Origin: Apodospora peruviana
Lineage: Eukaryota > Ascomycota > Sordariomycetes > Sordariales > Lasiosphaeriaceae
Direction: 5' to 3'
NCBI GenBank assembly: GCA_033439685.1
Contig: JAUEDM010000006.1
Span: 682,001 to 746,000, forward strand
DNA: 64,000 nt
Positions 9,423 through 20,162 of the stretch are shown here, one piece after another. A program made the translations under genes and the position numbers. The notes under the pieces are model-generated. The model was not told the DNA's origin. It did no database searches and saw nothing but the letters and a program-made list of their open reading frames with translations. Within the stretch, counting starts at the first letter, position 1. Every line of letters begins with the position of its first letter.

Positions 9423-11255
9423 ATGCCCCGACTCCATCGGGCTCGGTACTTGACCTGTTTCTACTGCGGCCGCAAGACGTCGACACAATACGACCCCCGA
9501 GTCCGCCATTTCGACTGTCCGAATTGCGATGCTACAAACTATCTAGACGAGAATGGAGAAATCACTGACCCTCCCGTCGCCACCGAGAACGAGGCTACAC
9601 CAAGGAAGTATGCCGTCCCGCGCGCCATCTCGCCGCCCTCCAGCCCGTCGGGTGCCATCTTCTGCGCGACATGCCTCAAGAACCAACACTTACTAAGCTC
9701 GGTTCTGGCACAATATCTCCCCGAACCGGACGACCCGGACTATGCCGAGCGCGAGAGGGATCTTTACAGGTTTCGAAAACAGCAGGAGAAGCTGTACCCC
9801 CAAATATGCGCCGACTGCGAGCCGCGTGTCCGAGAGCGCCTGGAGCAGGCCGCATACACCGCGAAGACGGATGTCCTGCGTCGCATGATAGACAGGACCG
9901 CGACCACAGGAAAGGTCATGAAGCAGCGGAGCGCGCTGGACGTCTTCGATGTGCTCGGGGGCTGGCTATGGACTTTTGGTTTAGTACTCCAGCTGGCGTG
10001 GCACGTCTCGGTCCTGCACATGCTGCTCATGAGCTATTTTACCGATATCGACGCAGACCAAACGCTTACCACCTTCAGGTTGCTGAAGCTATGCGGTCCG
10101 CTGCTGAGTCTGCTTCCGTCGGCAGACCGGCTGATCAGCTGGAGTTTCATTACCAGCCTCGTGAGCGTGTGGTGGAACCCCCGCTTCGTCCAAATTTTCC
10201 GAGGCTTCACAAAACATATCAGCGGCGTGTCTAGGTGGTACGCGTACCAGTTCATGGCGATAGTGTTGCGATTTTTTGTTCCGAAAGTCTCGGACATCGT
10301 GGTACCCCAACCGGCCCTGCTAAACATGCAACTTGCCGGCCACGTTTTTGCCGCAGCATTTGCGGTGCTCTTACACATCCTCGGACCGCGATCCATACGG
10401 ATCGACATGACGCCCTTATTCAGGCCGTCGTCAAAAACACCCAAATTCGAGGACCTGCCAAAACACTCTACCTCCTCGTCGTCCCGGCCAGACGAAACCA
10501 AGAGCATGTCAGAACTGCTCGATGAAATCTCTCGGTCACCACCGCGCCCGGCCTCTCCGCCAAGCCCGACGCAACAAGAAGACCAACATTTTCTTCCAAG
10601 ACCTTTTGGCGGCGGCGGTCAGTCATCAAAAGCCATGACGCTCCACCGTCGACGAGACGAAGACGAAGAAGACGACTCTGAGTTCAACCAGCTCGATTCT
10701 CTGCATCTCTCCAACAACCACCCCCCTGCACAGATACATTACGAGCAAGAAATGGACTGGTCACCCACGCAGTCCAAGCATCGCGCTTTTAATACTTATG
10801 GCCAGCGTCAGACTCAGGGGTTCGGCCAGGCGCCGACGGAGCTGCACAAGGGCCCGTTTTGGTACCGCGTCCCGCCGGCGCCGACCACGCCCGCCCAGCG
10901 GGTGTTCAACCCGCCGAATCAGCCCAGGCTGCGGAAAAGTCCCGCTACTAATGGCCAGGGCGTACAGTTTCGCGCCGGTGGGGAGTTGGGCAGCACGCTG
11001 ATTGATAGGACTAGTAATACACGACATCAGAGGGGGGAAGTAGATAAGCCCCAAGTTGCGTTTGCTGAACCGTCGTTCTTTCCGCCCGCGCCGCAGAACG
11101 ATCCGAGGAATTCGCTGGCGAATATGTTTGGGGAGAGTTTGGCGTTGACGGAGGAGGAGAAACAGCAGCAGCAAGCGCAAGGGGGATGGTTGACGAGGGG
11201 TTGGTTCGGGTCTGGGTCTGGGGCGGATAATACGGGGAAGAGAAAGAACATTTGA
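9423..11255 (+). CDS. IMA1: Ima1-type inner nuclear membrane protein
   Basis: Single-exon ORF. The chosen start at 9423 (MPRLHRARYLTCFYCGRKTS) gives 610 residues and agrees with the usual N terminus of the family. An in-frame ATG at 9162 would add 87 unlike residues. The N-terminal half is the Ima1 N domain, with four CxxC pairs (CFYC, CPNC, CATC, CADC) expected to bind zinc, followed by DxLxxMIDRT. Hydrophobic segments follow around residues 180-345 (GGWLWTFGLVLQLAWHVSVL, LLKLCGPLLSLLP, HVFAAAFAVLLHIL). The last 250 residues are polar and disordered. Ima1 and its animal homologue NET5/Samp1 sit in the inner nuclear membrane and help link heterochromatin or the spindle-pole region to the nuclear envelope. 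That role is known from yeast and animal work and is inferred here. Confidence 0.85.
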   Translation: MPRLHRARYLTCFYCGRKTSTQYDPRVRHFDCPNCDATNYLDENGEITDPPVATENEATPRKYAVPRAISPPSSPSGAIFCATCLKNQHLLSSVLAQYLPEPDDPDYAERERDLYRFRKQQEKLYPQICADCEPRVRERLEQAAYTAKTDVLRRMIDRTATTGKVMKQRSALDVFDVLGGWLWTFGLVLQLAWHVSVLHMLLMSYFTDIDADQTLTTFRLLKLCGPLLSLLPSADRLISWSFITSLVSVWWNPRFVQIFRGFTKHISGVSRWYAYQFMAIVLRFFVPKVSDIVVPQPALLNMQLAGHVFAAAFAVLLHILGPRSIRIDMTPLFRPSSKTPKFEDLPKHSTSSSSRPDETKSMSELLDEISRSPPRPASPPSPTQQEDQHFLPRPFGGGGQSSKAMTLHRRRDEDEEDDSEFNQLDSLHLSNNHPPAQIHYEQEMDWSPTQSKHRAFNTYGQRQTQGFGQAPTELHKGPFWYRVPPAPTTPAQRVFNPPNQPRLRKSPATNGQGVQFRAGGELGSTLIDRTSNTRHQRGEVDKPQVAFAEPSFFPPAPQNDPRNSLANMFGESLALTEEEKQQQQAQGGWLTRGWFGSGSGADNTGKRKNI

Positions 11256-11518
11256 TGAGGATATAAGTACCTGGATAGATAGGATATGCATACGTATACA
11301 TGATGGTTTATTATTTTCGGGCTCTGGGGTTTGATTTTTTTATGCTGTTTTGAGGCTGGATACCGCTGCGGTCAAGCAGGGTACTTAGATATCTGAGGTA
11401 GCCTGGTTGGTTGATGCTGCGTTTGCGGGTAGATGGGTACCGCAGATCTTTCACGGGTTTGCTTGGTCTGGATCTGTTTGGCTGGGTGGGTGGACAAAGG
11501 AGGCATTGTAGATGGGAT

Positions 11519-12379
11519 TTACATACACTGAGTATACACATAAGCACGATACCACCATAGCACGTCACAGAACAGCAGCAGCAGAAGCATTGCGAATGTC
11601 AGAGATCGGAGATTGTATTGACCGGATTCGGTGGCTAGGAGTGGAAGAAGACATGTAGTCAGTTCAGCATAGCACCAGGAGGCAGCAACAGACAGAGTTG
11701 ACCTTGTCGAACTGGGTTTTGTGGTTGTCGTCCTCATCCACATATGATAGAGGAGGCATTGTCTGATGAAATTTATATCGCACCCGTCGTTCATAGAAAT
11801 CCGTGCAGAGGCAGGCCATGTCGAGAAAGCTAGGTACCCACCTACCTAGGTATCGATTGTTCCGGCGAGAAAAGGCCGCCAGTATCGCTGACGGCGCAGA
11901 CTGTGAAGTATAATGGCAAAGGCAACAACAAGGTTTCAGTTCTTTGGGCCGCAGTGACACATTCTTGCTAGCAAAGACTACCTCTATAGCGGAAGTTCCA
12001 AGACAGAACATTTTACAGGAGTCTAGGAAAGGTCAAAAGATGTAGTCTAGCTCACTCGACTCGGGCGGTGGTGACTGACGGTGGCTGTGTAGTAGTAAGC
12101 CACACAAGGGACGCCGTTTGCTCACTCGTAATAGTGGACGGTGCCATATTTGGAGGTATACCCGAACTTTGACGGATATATCAGGAACCCCTTTACTGAA
12201 CCGACGCCAGGTCCGCAGTGGGTTTGACATTGACAGGCGTCACCACCGTCGCCGCCGCTTCTGCCGTAGGCGTATGTAGCAAAGGGGATGATGTCTCGTC
12301 TTCTCGTGATAATGTTAGAGAATGGGGACCTGAAGTCAATTTCGTCGAGCCTTGTATTAAAGTTAAGAAGTCGAGTCAT
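11519..12379 (-). other. Possible multi-exon lineage-specific gene, minus strand
   Basis: Not recognised. 12379-12122 is an 85-codon ORF with a Gly-rich Cys motif (GDGGDACQCQTHCGPGVGSV), ending where a GTGAGC donor could lie. Further on, 11790-11700 is open (PPLSYVDEDDNHKTQFDK). After a plausible branch site (CTGAC) and a CCTAG acceptor near 11630, a short hydrophobic segment follows (LTFAMLLLLLFCDVLWWYR) and ends at 11519. These pieces could be exons of a small membrane or secreted protein. The intervening splice phases were not resolved and the whole could be non-coding. The palindrome TACCTAGGTA lies inside at 11843. Confidence 0.2.
11843..11852. repeat. TACCTAGGTA palindrome, one of four copies
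   Basis: An exact 10-bp palindrome. The other exact copies are at 13543-13552, 15465-15474 and 50177-50186. All lie outside the well-supported genes. Shortened relatives (CCTAGGTA or runs of ACCTACC) occur near 635, 1335, 1430, 23025, 36047 and 50772. Possible protein-binding site or short repeat. Confidence 0.7.
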
Positions 12380-12587
12380 TGGTAATCATGAGCTGTGAAT
12401 TGACTTTAATTTTGGCGTCACCACAACGGAAGAACCAACTCTATTAGGAAGCCAGCCACATGCTACTTCAGATTGTGTGGTTTCCATATATTTCAGGAGA
12501 AGACTGGCAGTCCTTTCGTTTGACTGTCATCTGATTCCTGTTCATCTAATCAACTTCTAACCTGTGCCGCGATATAAACACATCAAG

Positions 12588-12737
12588 ATGGCTGTTACCT
12601 CCCCTACTCTTCCGGTGTCGGTTCACCGATACCTTCATTTCTATGATATAATTGCCTGCATTGTCCCCCGGCTTCTCGTTTTCTTCGTTATATTAGCCAC
12701 ATTGATTTCCGGACGCAAATTTGTTGGATGGCCTTAG
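12588..12737 (+). CDS. Putative 49-residue single-pass membrane protein
   Basis: Unrecognised small ORF. MAVTSPTLPVSVHRYLHFYD is followed by a hydrophobic helix (IIACIVPRLLVFFVILATLI) and a short basic tail SGRKFVGWP. The ATG sits in a strong fungal context (CATCAAGATGGCT). There are no family hits from memory. The coherent soluble-helix-basic design makes a real micro-protein plausible, but such ORFs also arise by chance. Confidence 0.3.
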   Translation: MAVTSPTLPVSVHRYLHFYDIIACIVPRLLVFFVILATLISGRKFVGWP

Positions 12738-13806
12738 AATCTACACGCTGTGGATAATATACCTCTGCTTTCCTGAACAATCTCAGCCTGTCACTGGCTG
12801 CTTTTTATCGGATGGATCCGGGTCATGATGACTCGGGCCAGGACCATACGCCCTTGTGCCGAGGAAAAAAGGTACGTTAATCGGCCGTCTGATCTTCATG
12901 GACTACTCAAGTCGCTCCTGTCCCGGGGAAAGAAGAATCGGCAGATTCTCCAACAAAAACATGGCACGTCCCGGTATCAAGCCAGCGGCAGCATTTCTTT
13001 TTCCGATACAAAACATGGGTGGACTTTCAACGCAGATTATTCGGAATATCTCCAGAAGATGTAAACAAATGTTTACAGGATGAAAATTGAGACTAACAAG
13101 GGTTTTCTATGGTGCATCGTGTGAGACTCTCTCGCAGGGTACCATAGCTATTTATCGTGACATATCACACCGAAGGTATGAACGCATTCGACGGGGTGGT
13201 GGTTGCAGGGATCATAACGGAGGCATAGATAGCACTTGATTCTGGCATTTTTACCTTTCCATAACCAGACATGCGGTCTTCTGTACTTCGGATCAGTTAC
13301 TTCGAGAATAGCACAGGTAGTTTGTTACCAGAACTAATTACCTTGTGTGTACTCAGTCTTCCCCTTTCATTACCCCTGAGTCTTGGTCTGTGCGTACAAA
13401 CAAACTACCTATTTCGATAACCAAGAAGCTATTGCTACATGTCCGCCTCGCCGGAAATCAAGCAGATAGTTGTCAATAACATCGAAAAAGAAGGACAACA
13501 GGACCACCTAGATAGTGTGATGTAGGCAGCAACGAGGAACACTACCTAGGTAAGCATATCACTATGTATCAACACAGTCTCGAGAGAGGGTTACTGCCAT
13601 GGTCTCAAGCAGTTCGAAACTGTCAACATTGTAATATAACAAAGTAAATAGCAACTGGCCAAGATATACAATGATGAAATTTCAACCCAGCAAATAACAT
13701 ATCTACATTTCAAACCACCCACTCCCCAAACTTTCAAAAAGCTGGTGGTATCCGCAGCAACAAGGCAAACAACAACCACATCCACCCACCCCTTATTCAT
13801 CTTGAA
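12738..13806. other. Intergenic, no gene seen
   Basis: Only short ORFs without recognisable motifs. It contains one exact TACCTAGGTA (13543). The right end is probably the 3' region of the pirin gene. Confidence 0.6.
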
Positions 13807-14970
13807 TCAGTGAACCATCGACTTCCCGATCTCACTCTCCCACCCTTTGGCCCTCTCAAACCCATTACTATGCGTCTGGTAATCCATAAAAGCCTGATAC
13901 ACCTCCTCCTGGCTGTTCAAAACAAACGGCCCATATTGCACAACCTTCTGATCCAACGGCGTACCCGCAATCAGCACAAATCTTGCACTCTTCTCCTCAC
14001 CCTCATCAACACTCGCAAAAACCGCCTCCCCTGCCTGCTCAAAAACAACATTATGATACTGCTCAACAACTCTCTGTTCCCCATCTTTCCCAACAAGCAT
14101 CTTCCCCTCAAGCACATACGCAAACGCATTCCACCCCTCCGGAAGCGGCTGCACAATTTTTCCTCCCGGCTTAATCTCCACATCCAGAATCCAAACAGGC
14201 GTATAAGCCAAATCCTTGACAGAATCAATACCGTGCGACTGCCCACTTATGACTTTAACATGAACCCGTCCGTCATCAACATCCACAGAAGGAATCTCTT
14301 CCGCCTTAAGGTCTCGATATCGCGGCTCGCATTTCTTGAGAGAAGCAGGCAGATCCACCCATAACTGGAGACCAACATTGGCCGACCCGTCCGGGTTCTG
14401 ACGCGGCATCTCGGCGTGCATGATTCCGCGTCCGGCCGTCATGAACTGTAGGTCGCCTGGCCCGATGGTCCCCTTGTTTCCGGCGAAATCTTCATGGTCG
14501 ACGCCGCCTGACAGCAGATAAGTGATTGTCTCTTGGCCGCGGTGCGGGTGATCTGGAAAGCCTGCGCCCGGTTTGATGCTGAAGTGGTCCAGCATTAGAA
14601 ATGGACTAAAGTTTCGGAGCTGCGGCGTGCCGACTGAGCGCCTGACTCTAGCGCCGGCGCCTTCGGCTTGCTCGATTGCCAGGAAGACTTTTTTGATTGC
14701 GCGGGAGATGGACATGTTTGATGCGAAGAGGTGAACGGAAGGGGGGAGGTCGAGTTTGTGGGATTGAAGATCGGGGGCTTCTGTTTCTGTGGTAGTTGGA
14801 GGTGGTGTTATAGCTGCTGTGCTGTTGCTGAAGAGGTGAAGTTTGGATATGGCGGTATCGAATATCTGAGCGAAAGTGGCGATATCGCGAATGATCAGAA
14901 CTGAACAAATGGCAACGATGATGGAGGTAGTGATGATCGCAACAAGTGGTTTTGAGAAAAGGTTCTTCAT
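13807..14970 (-). CDS. Pirin-family protein with N-terminal membrane segment
   Basis: Single-exon ORF of 387 residues. From residue 86 on (MSISRAIKKVFLAIEQAEG) it is a complete bicupin pirin: RRSVGTPQLRNFSPFLMLDHF, then the iron-binding FPDHPHRGQETITYLLSGG, then FMTAGRGIMHAEMP. Together these hold the three His and one Glu ligands known from human pirin, followed by the C-terminal cupin ending near PFVLNSQEEVYQAFMDYQ. Pirins are Fe-dependent nuclear or cytosolic proteins with quercetinase or transcription-cofactor roles in different species. The role here is unknown. The added first 85 residues contain one hydrophobic helix (VAIITTSIIVAICSVLII) and a Thr/Pro linker. The protein is therefore either membrane-anchored or mitochondrial, or translation may begin at Met 86 to give a soluble form. 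Both starts are in frame without an intron. Confidence 0.9.
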   Translation of the reverse strand: MKNLFSKPLVAIITTSIIVAICSVLIIRDIATFAQIFDTAISKLHLFSNSTAAITPPPTTTETEAPDLQSHKLDLPPSVHLFASNMSISRAIKKVFLAIEQAEGAGARVRRSVGTPQLRNFSPFLMLDHFSIKPGAGFPDHPHRGQETITYLLSGGVDHEDFAGNKGTIGPGDLQFMTAGRGIMHAEMPRQNPDGSANVGLQLWVDLPASLKKCEPRYRDLKAEEIPSVDVDDGRVHVKVISGQSHGIDSVKDLAYTPVWILDVEIKPGGKIVQPLPEGWNAFAYVLEGKMLVGKDGEQRVVEQYHNVVFEQAGEAVFASVDEGEEKSARFVLIAGTPLDQKVVQYGPFVLNSQEEVYQAFMDYQTHSNGFERAKGWESEIGKSMVH

Positions 14971-16462
14971 GGAAATGATGATAGCTTGGTTGGGTTATAT
15001 ACAAGAAAACTAGATGCTTGCAGCAGGGAAGAAAGATTTGAATAATATGAACAAGAAAGAAAGAAAAAGATCATGGAATTCGCTGGCTTTGTAAAGAAGC
15101 TGAAATATCGTGAACTCCAATTGCTTGCTCGCTCAGTGCTACCCCTCCATGCATAATCCGTTACTAAGGCTTCCCCCATACAAGAGGCTAATTACCGGAT
15201 CCGGCTTAGCAGGATCTGCTTACGTCAAGGTCGGTAATCGGTCAGTAATCCCTGTTCAGCAAGACCGTTGGTGGCTCTTGGGGGTGTGTAAGAAAGGTGG
15301 GGGTGCAAATCAGAGGCAAGGAGGGGCAGTTCGGACTTGAACGAAGAAGGGAGGGGTTGAGAACTTGAGGTTGATGATGCTGATTCACAGACACGAATTT
15401 GAAGCTTCGATGGTAATCACTTGAGTAAGTACCTTGGTTCGTTATTGTGTTAGAGAAAAGAGGATACCTAGGTACTCGTTAGAGTACACTATTTAGGTCT
15501 TGGATGCAAAGTGAAGTGCGAAGCAACATCCAGGTCTTGTTTGTTGATTCCGGTCCTCCCTTGCGTGAGCCTCCAGGTTCTGTCAGGCGCAATGGCAATC
15601 AATGATTGATTCCAAAGACTGCTGCATATGCCTTGTCCATGAAGAGAGATGCTGGTGGAAGAAATTCACTACTATTCACGCGAGCACAGGAGAAAGCACC
15701 AGACATATCCCCATTTATCCAATTTGAGCTGCCAACACAATCTATGAATCACAGGTAAAGCCAACCGCCGAGCAACTTGCTACACAAAGCCAGGTTCCGA
15801 AACGGCCGTTATCCTAAAGCTTTGTGCGCCTCAAGCTACCTATTGTATACTCTAAAGTCACCTTCCATATTACCAACTTTTGCCCCGCTATGGACGCCGC
15901 AAGCAAAAATCCACATGTGTAGGTATTCACAAGAACTGAGGGTTTGTACTTTTTGGGAATTGGCTGCCAGTGGATATAAAGGGCGAGACTCTGGAAAGAG
16001 AGACGATAATTGGAAAACAAACCCGAAAAGTCCATGACCGATGACAAAATGCATCTTGACTGAATTCGCAAAAACTGAGGGGTTTGTCGAAGATAAAGAG
16101 ACGATGATAGCAAAATAAACCCAAAAAGTCCATGACGAATGGCAAAAAGAAAACCAGAAAAACTCGCCCTTCCCTTAATCCGCCTCCTCCCTACGCCCGT
16201 CCCTGCTCGGACTCACTTTCATCTCCCTCCACCCACACGTACTCCTCATAACTCCTGGCCGGTGTTCATCGTGAAAAGCCTCAACTTGTCCTCCAGGTTA
16301 TAGTGCACCGTGTTCCGTAACCGATGCTTGGCCAGCAGACTGCCAAGTATCAATTTGTCCTGCAAGATACCCTGAGTGTTACCGGTGCACCAACCGAGAC
16401 ATGGTCTCCAACAAGACAGCTCAACTGTGTCTCCGCCTTCATGTGTAATTAGCACCCGGCAT
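14971..16462. other. Intergenic, no gene seen; contains a degenerate duplication
   Basis: No supported gene. It contains one exact TACCTAGGTA at 15465 and the duplication at 15931-16150. The left end, with a TATAACCC-like element on the minus strand near 15000, is the pirin upstream region. Confidence 0.55.
15931..16150. repeat. Imperfect tandem duplication
   Basis: Two related units. The first has ACTGAGGGTTTGT at about 15935 and AGAGACGATAATTGG with AAAGTCCATGAC to about 16040. The second has ACTGAGGGGTTTGT at about 16074 and AGAGACGATGATAGC with AAAGTCCATGAC to about 16135. The offset drops from about 139 to 98 bases, so the first copy carries an extra 41 bases or the second has lost them. 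It lies on the 3' side of the CAP20-like gene. Neither copy keeps an obvious reading frame. Confidence 0.7.
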
Positions 16463-17072
16463 TTAGTTGTTGGCCACCTCCCTCGCCGTTTGCTTCAAAT
16501 CGTCCTTCTTGGCACCAAGAAAGTTAGTCAAGGTGGTGAGCGCCTCGGTCGTGATGATGAGGCTAGTCGTCACGGCAGCCTTGCCGGCATTCATGAGGCT
16601 GCCGTTTCCACCGCACTTCTTGTACTCGGAATTGTACGTGTTGAAGACGCGCTCCTTGCCGGCGGCTCCCACGCGCACAGGTAGGAAGACGAGCGCCTTG
16701 GCGCCAGTAACAAGCTCGCCCGTAGACGACTTGACTATGGGGAATCGTTCATCCACCTTACTGAGCGCAAGATTGCCTAGATCATCGGCCACCTTGACAT
16801 AGGGCTTGACCATCTGGTAGGGTCTAGACAGCAGCGGGAGGATGGGTGCAGCAAAAGTCTGATATACCGAGTGCGTAATGTCAAGGGACTTCTGGCCAAG
16901 GCTATTGGACTTGAAGGTCTCGATAGAGTCGTTGATAACCGGGTAGCTGACGAGATGCTATCGGCAGCGAGGTCAGTTAGCCTTCCGTCTCGAAGTGCGT
17001 GATGGAGGTCTTGATACATACGTCGAGGGTGGCAAAGTGAGAAACATCCCCATTGACTTGTGAGGAAGACAT
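16463..17072 (-). CDS. CAP20: CAP20-like perilipin-family lipid-droplet protein
   Basis: Two exons on the minus strand, 17072-17022 and 16957-16463, joined in phase 0, encode 181 residues. The layout MSSSQVNGDVSHFATLD / HLVSYPVINDSIETFKSNSL is followed by GQKSLDITHSVYQTFAAPIL, the central PYVKVADDLGNLALSKVDER, FPIVKSS and YNSEYKKCGGNGSLMNAGKA. This matches CAP20 of Colletotrichum and the perilipin-like MPL1 of insect pathogens in order and length (about 180-190 residues). Such proteins coat lipid droplets and influence lipid use and turgor in infection cells. The role here is inferred from the family and does not prove a pathogenic life style, since many saprotrophs carry a copy. A TATA-like element lies 77 bases upstream of the ATG. 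Confidence 0.9.
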
Positions 17073-17148
17073 CTTGATTTTTGTCTGAGGCATATTAGAA
17101 GAAAAAAGAGACACGGGTGTGTTTGTTACTCGGGAAGGGTGTCGAGAA

Positions 17149-17156
17149 TTTATATA
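17149..17156 (-). promoter_or_regulatory. TATA-like element of the CAP20-like gene
   Basis: TATATAAA on the minus strand, 77 bases before the ATG at 17072. This spacing suits a short 5' leader. Inferred from sequence and position only. Confidence 0.5.
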
Positions 17157-20100
17157 CTTTTAAAAATGGGCGAAAGGGGGAACAAGATCTACCTGGTTGG
17201 ATCCGAGTCGTGAGGAAGTATTTGAAGTAATGGAAGTAATCTCGATGGTGACAGCAATCGACTTTCAGAAGCAAAAGGGAGAGTTGAATGGAGAAAGATT
17301 GTGAGTAGAACACGAAAGATGGAATGCGGACTCGAGAGGAAGGGAGTTGGAATGCTTTGGGCCCGGTGAAACCTAAAAGGCAAGCCGGTCCAACGCCACG
17401 CCTCGCTCGAATAAAGCTGCTTGCGACCACAGCGTGGAAAATGGGTGAGGGTACAATCCGGATTTTTTTCATGTGCTTTACCAGCCCATGACCGTTGCGA
17501 GGCAAACCAGCCAACCACGTCCTTCACGGCATCGAAGAGGTAGAAAAGTGATAAAGGTAAGCACCTCTGGCGCATGCAACCGTACCAGGGTGGGGTGTTG
17601 GAAGTGGGCTCAAGCTCCGACTGAGAGCGATCTCAAGCCCGAATCACACCCCTTGTACGATGATAAGGCCCTTCAAGCCGGGATCCAGGGAGCTTTGGCA
17701 ACCCACACCCCTGCGCTTACCCCCAGCAAGCGTTGTGCTTGTGAGACAGAAGAGGGCCTGGCATGTGAAAGCTGCTGGTCCATGCTTCTCATCACCTCAG
17801 ACCCTTCCCTGAAACCCAGACCACTGGTTCCACCAACCAAGGCTTGGCTTGGCTGGCAAAGGAGCAGGAGTGTTCTGAACCTAGCATCCGGTCCGGTAGT
17901 AGTTGGGGCGAGTCGTACATACGACCGTCTTAAACAGCTCTTGAAAATTGTATATGTCGTGAACCTGGGCTCTCGGCAGCCAGCATCAGATTTGGAGTCT
18001 TGGACCCTCGATGCTTTGAGGTATTGCGGGGCAGCAACGTGCAGACCCGCCATGGATGCATCAAGGGACCGGGAAGTTCTTGGTTCCTTGGGTTCAAAGA
18101 CGCCATCTTGAGCTGCTTTTGGCCAATTCTTGAGGTTGTCAAGTTGTCTCGGACCCCCAGAAACTGTGAAGTGGCTTGTTCCTGACATATTCCGTCACCA
18201 GGAACAACACACACGAGCCGCACCTTGTGTTACCGATGATGTTCGAGTCAGCGACGTAAAAGTACACCGACCGTCCTACCGACCTAAGCTCAGGTTACGC
18301 CGAGTCCAGTTATCTCGTGCTTCCAACTGCCTAAAGTTACGTAAATGGCCGGTGTACCAGATACTACGTAAGGTGTGTACGGCAGGTGAGAACAAGCAAA
18401 GGAAAACATGATGGGTGGCGGCACCGGCCCATGGTTCCGAGTTGCCCGAGCGCGGTCGGTGTGCGTCGTAGTGCTAGATCGGTGATTCTACTTTCTTCGA
18501 TGGATTGATAGGCTGAGGATGTGGCAATTAATTCGAAGCAGATGCTACCGGCGGCGTAAAGCATTCGATGCGAGATCCCTCGGCTGATTCGGCAGACTGA
18601 AGGTGCGGGAGAGTGAAAAAAGAGACCATCCACCAAGACGACCTTAGTACCCAAGTTCGAGTGGCATTCTCATTTTCGACGGCGATGACGACGGGACGCT
18701 GGCGAATTGGCCCCTTCCCAAGTCAGCCCCTCGGCCGGTCTGCTCACCTATGGCGGTTTTGTAGAGATGGAAGTCGCACTTGGAGACACACCGTGACACC
18801 GTACACGTGGAGATGCCGGGTCCCGTCGGAACTGACTTTTCAGGGGACAAGGGATCGGAAGGTGCCCACTCGTCCGCTGTCACAAGCGACCCCTGTCCCT
18901 ATTAACCCGTACTCAAACGACCCAAGCGTGCCAAGCTTCTGCTTCCAGGTTGTGAACAGGCACTGACAGGGTGCCCTTTCCGATCACATGTCAAAACTCC
19001 CGTCGAGATCGACGACGAACTTTGTATGCGGGCCAAGACGGAAAGAGAAGAGACAATCTGAAGGGTCTTTCGATCACACATCGGCAGACTAAAACACATG
19101 GTGACCATGCTGCCTGCACCCCCGTTGCGGTTGCCGCATCCGATGTCCGATGGGTGCTACCTGCTCGTCGGGTTCGTCCTTACTTGATAAGCTTTGGAAC
19201 AATACATTGCCTTACTTTTTTTCCTCGGGAGTGGTCATCCCTCTTCGCCGTGGCCATGGCAAGGCTAGAGCACAGCACCTACGCAGGCCTGCAGGAGCAG
19301 GTCCGCGAACTTCAGTCCGAACATCCACAAATGATGCTATTCGCTTGGCAACTCCATCATCGATGCACGAAAGATGGCAGACATTTCCTAATGATAATAC
19401 CTTCTCCCCGTTTATCCTCGGCATGACTTACCTAGATCACATATAAATCTGTCACGTTCCTTCCGTCCGCCAGGTACCGAATCGGTCCGAGCCCGTATTT
19501 TCCTTCTTCGATGAGGACTACTCTCGCACGTGTCGGCCGGCCGAGTTTGAGTGGACGCAAGTGCGATCTAGCACTCTCAGAAACGCTGATAAGCCCGCCA
19601 CCCCGGAACCGGTCTACCCCCGCGGATCCCTTATCTGCAATGCGCGCGGGACCGGATCGAGCCATGGCGTTGCTGGGCTGCCGCCCCGTCTTTGAACTTG
19701 GACGGCAGACTCTGCCGGATCCGGACCCGGTGTCACCCGGGACCCGGAACTCCCGGCTTAAGTGTACATAAGTTTGGTGGCTCTGTTGGACGCTAAACAA
19801 AAAAGTGTCAATCTTGCAATACGAATCCACATCTTCAGTTGAATACGTCACACTATCATGGCGTTGATACTAGGCATGCTGGGCAATGAGGGTATCTGTT
19901 TCTCCCCGATACTCGAACATGGCCTATCCGAGCGATGCACTTCATGACGGGCAATGATAACTTGGAATGATCGAGATCCGGAGAGAGATGCAGCCATTAA
20001 GCTCCCACGGTTCTCCGACGTCTTAACAAGCTCAGCGTTCAGACCAACCGTCAACTCCTCAGAGTAGTTGGCTTTCTGCTGACATCAAGAGTTGTGGGAG

Positions 20101-20162
20101 AGAGAGAAGCGGAAAACCCCCATCTCACAGACCCTCTTCCGAACAACTTACAATGCCTAGAC

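Noticed and set aside
17473..18188. Overlapping 212-codon and 171-codon ORFs on opposite strands
   Set aside because: No recognisable domain, no splice pattern and mutual overlap. The stretch looks non-coding.
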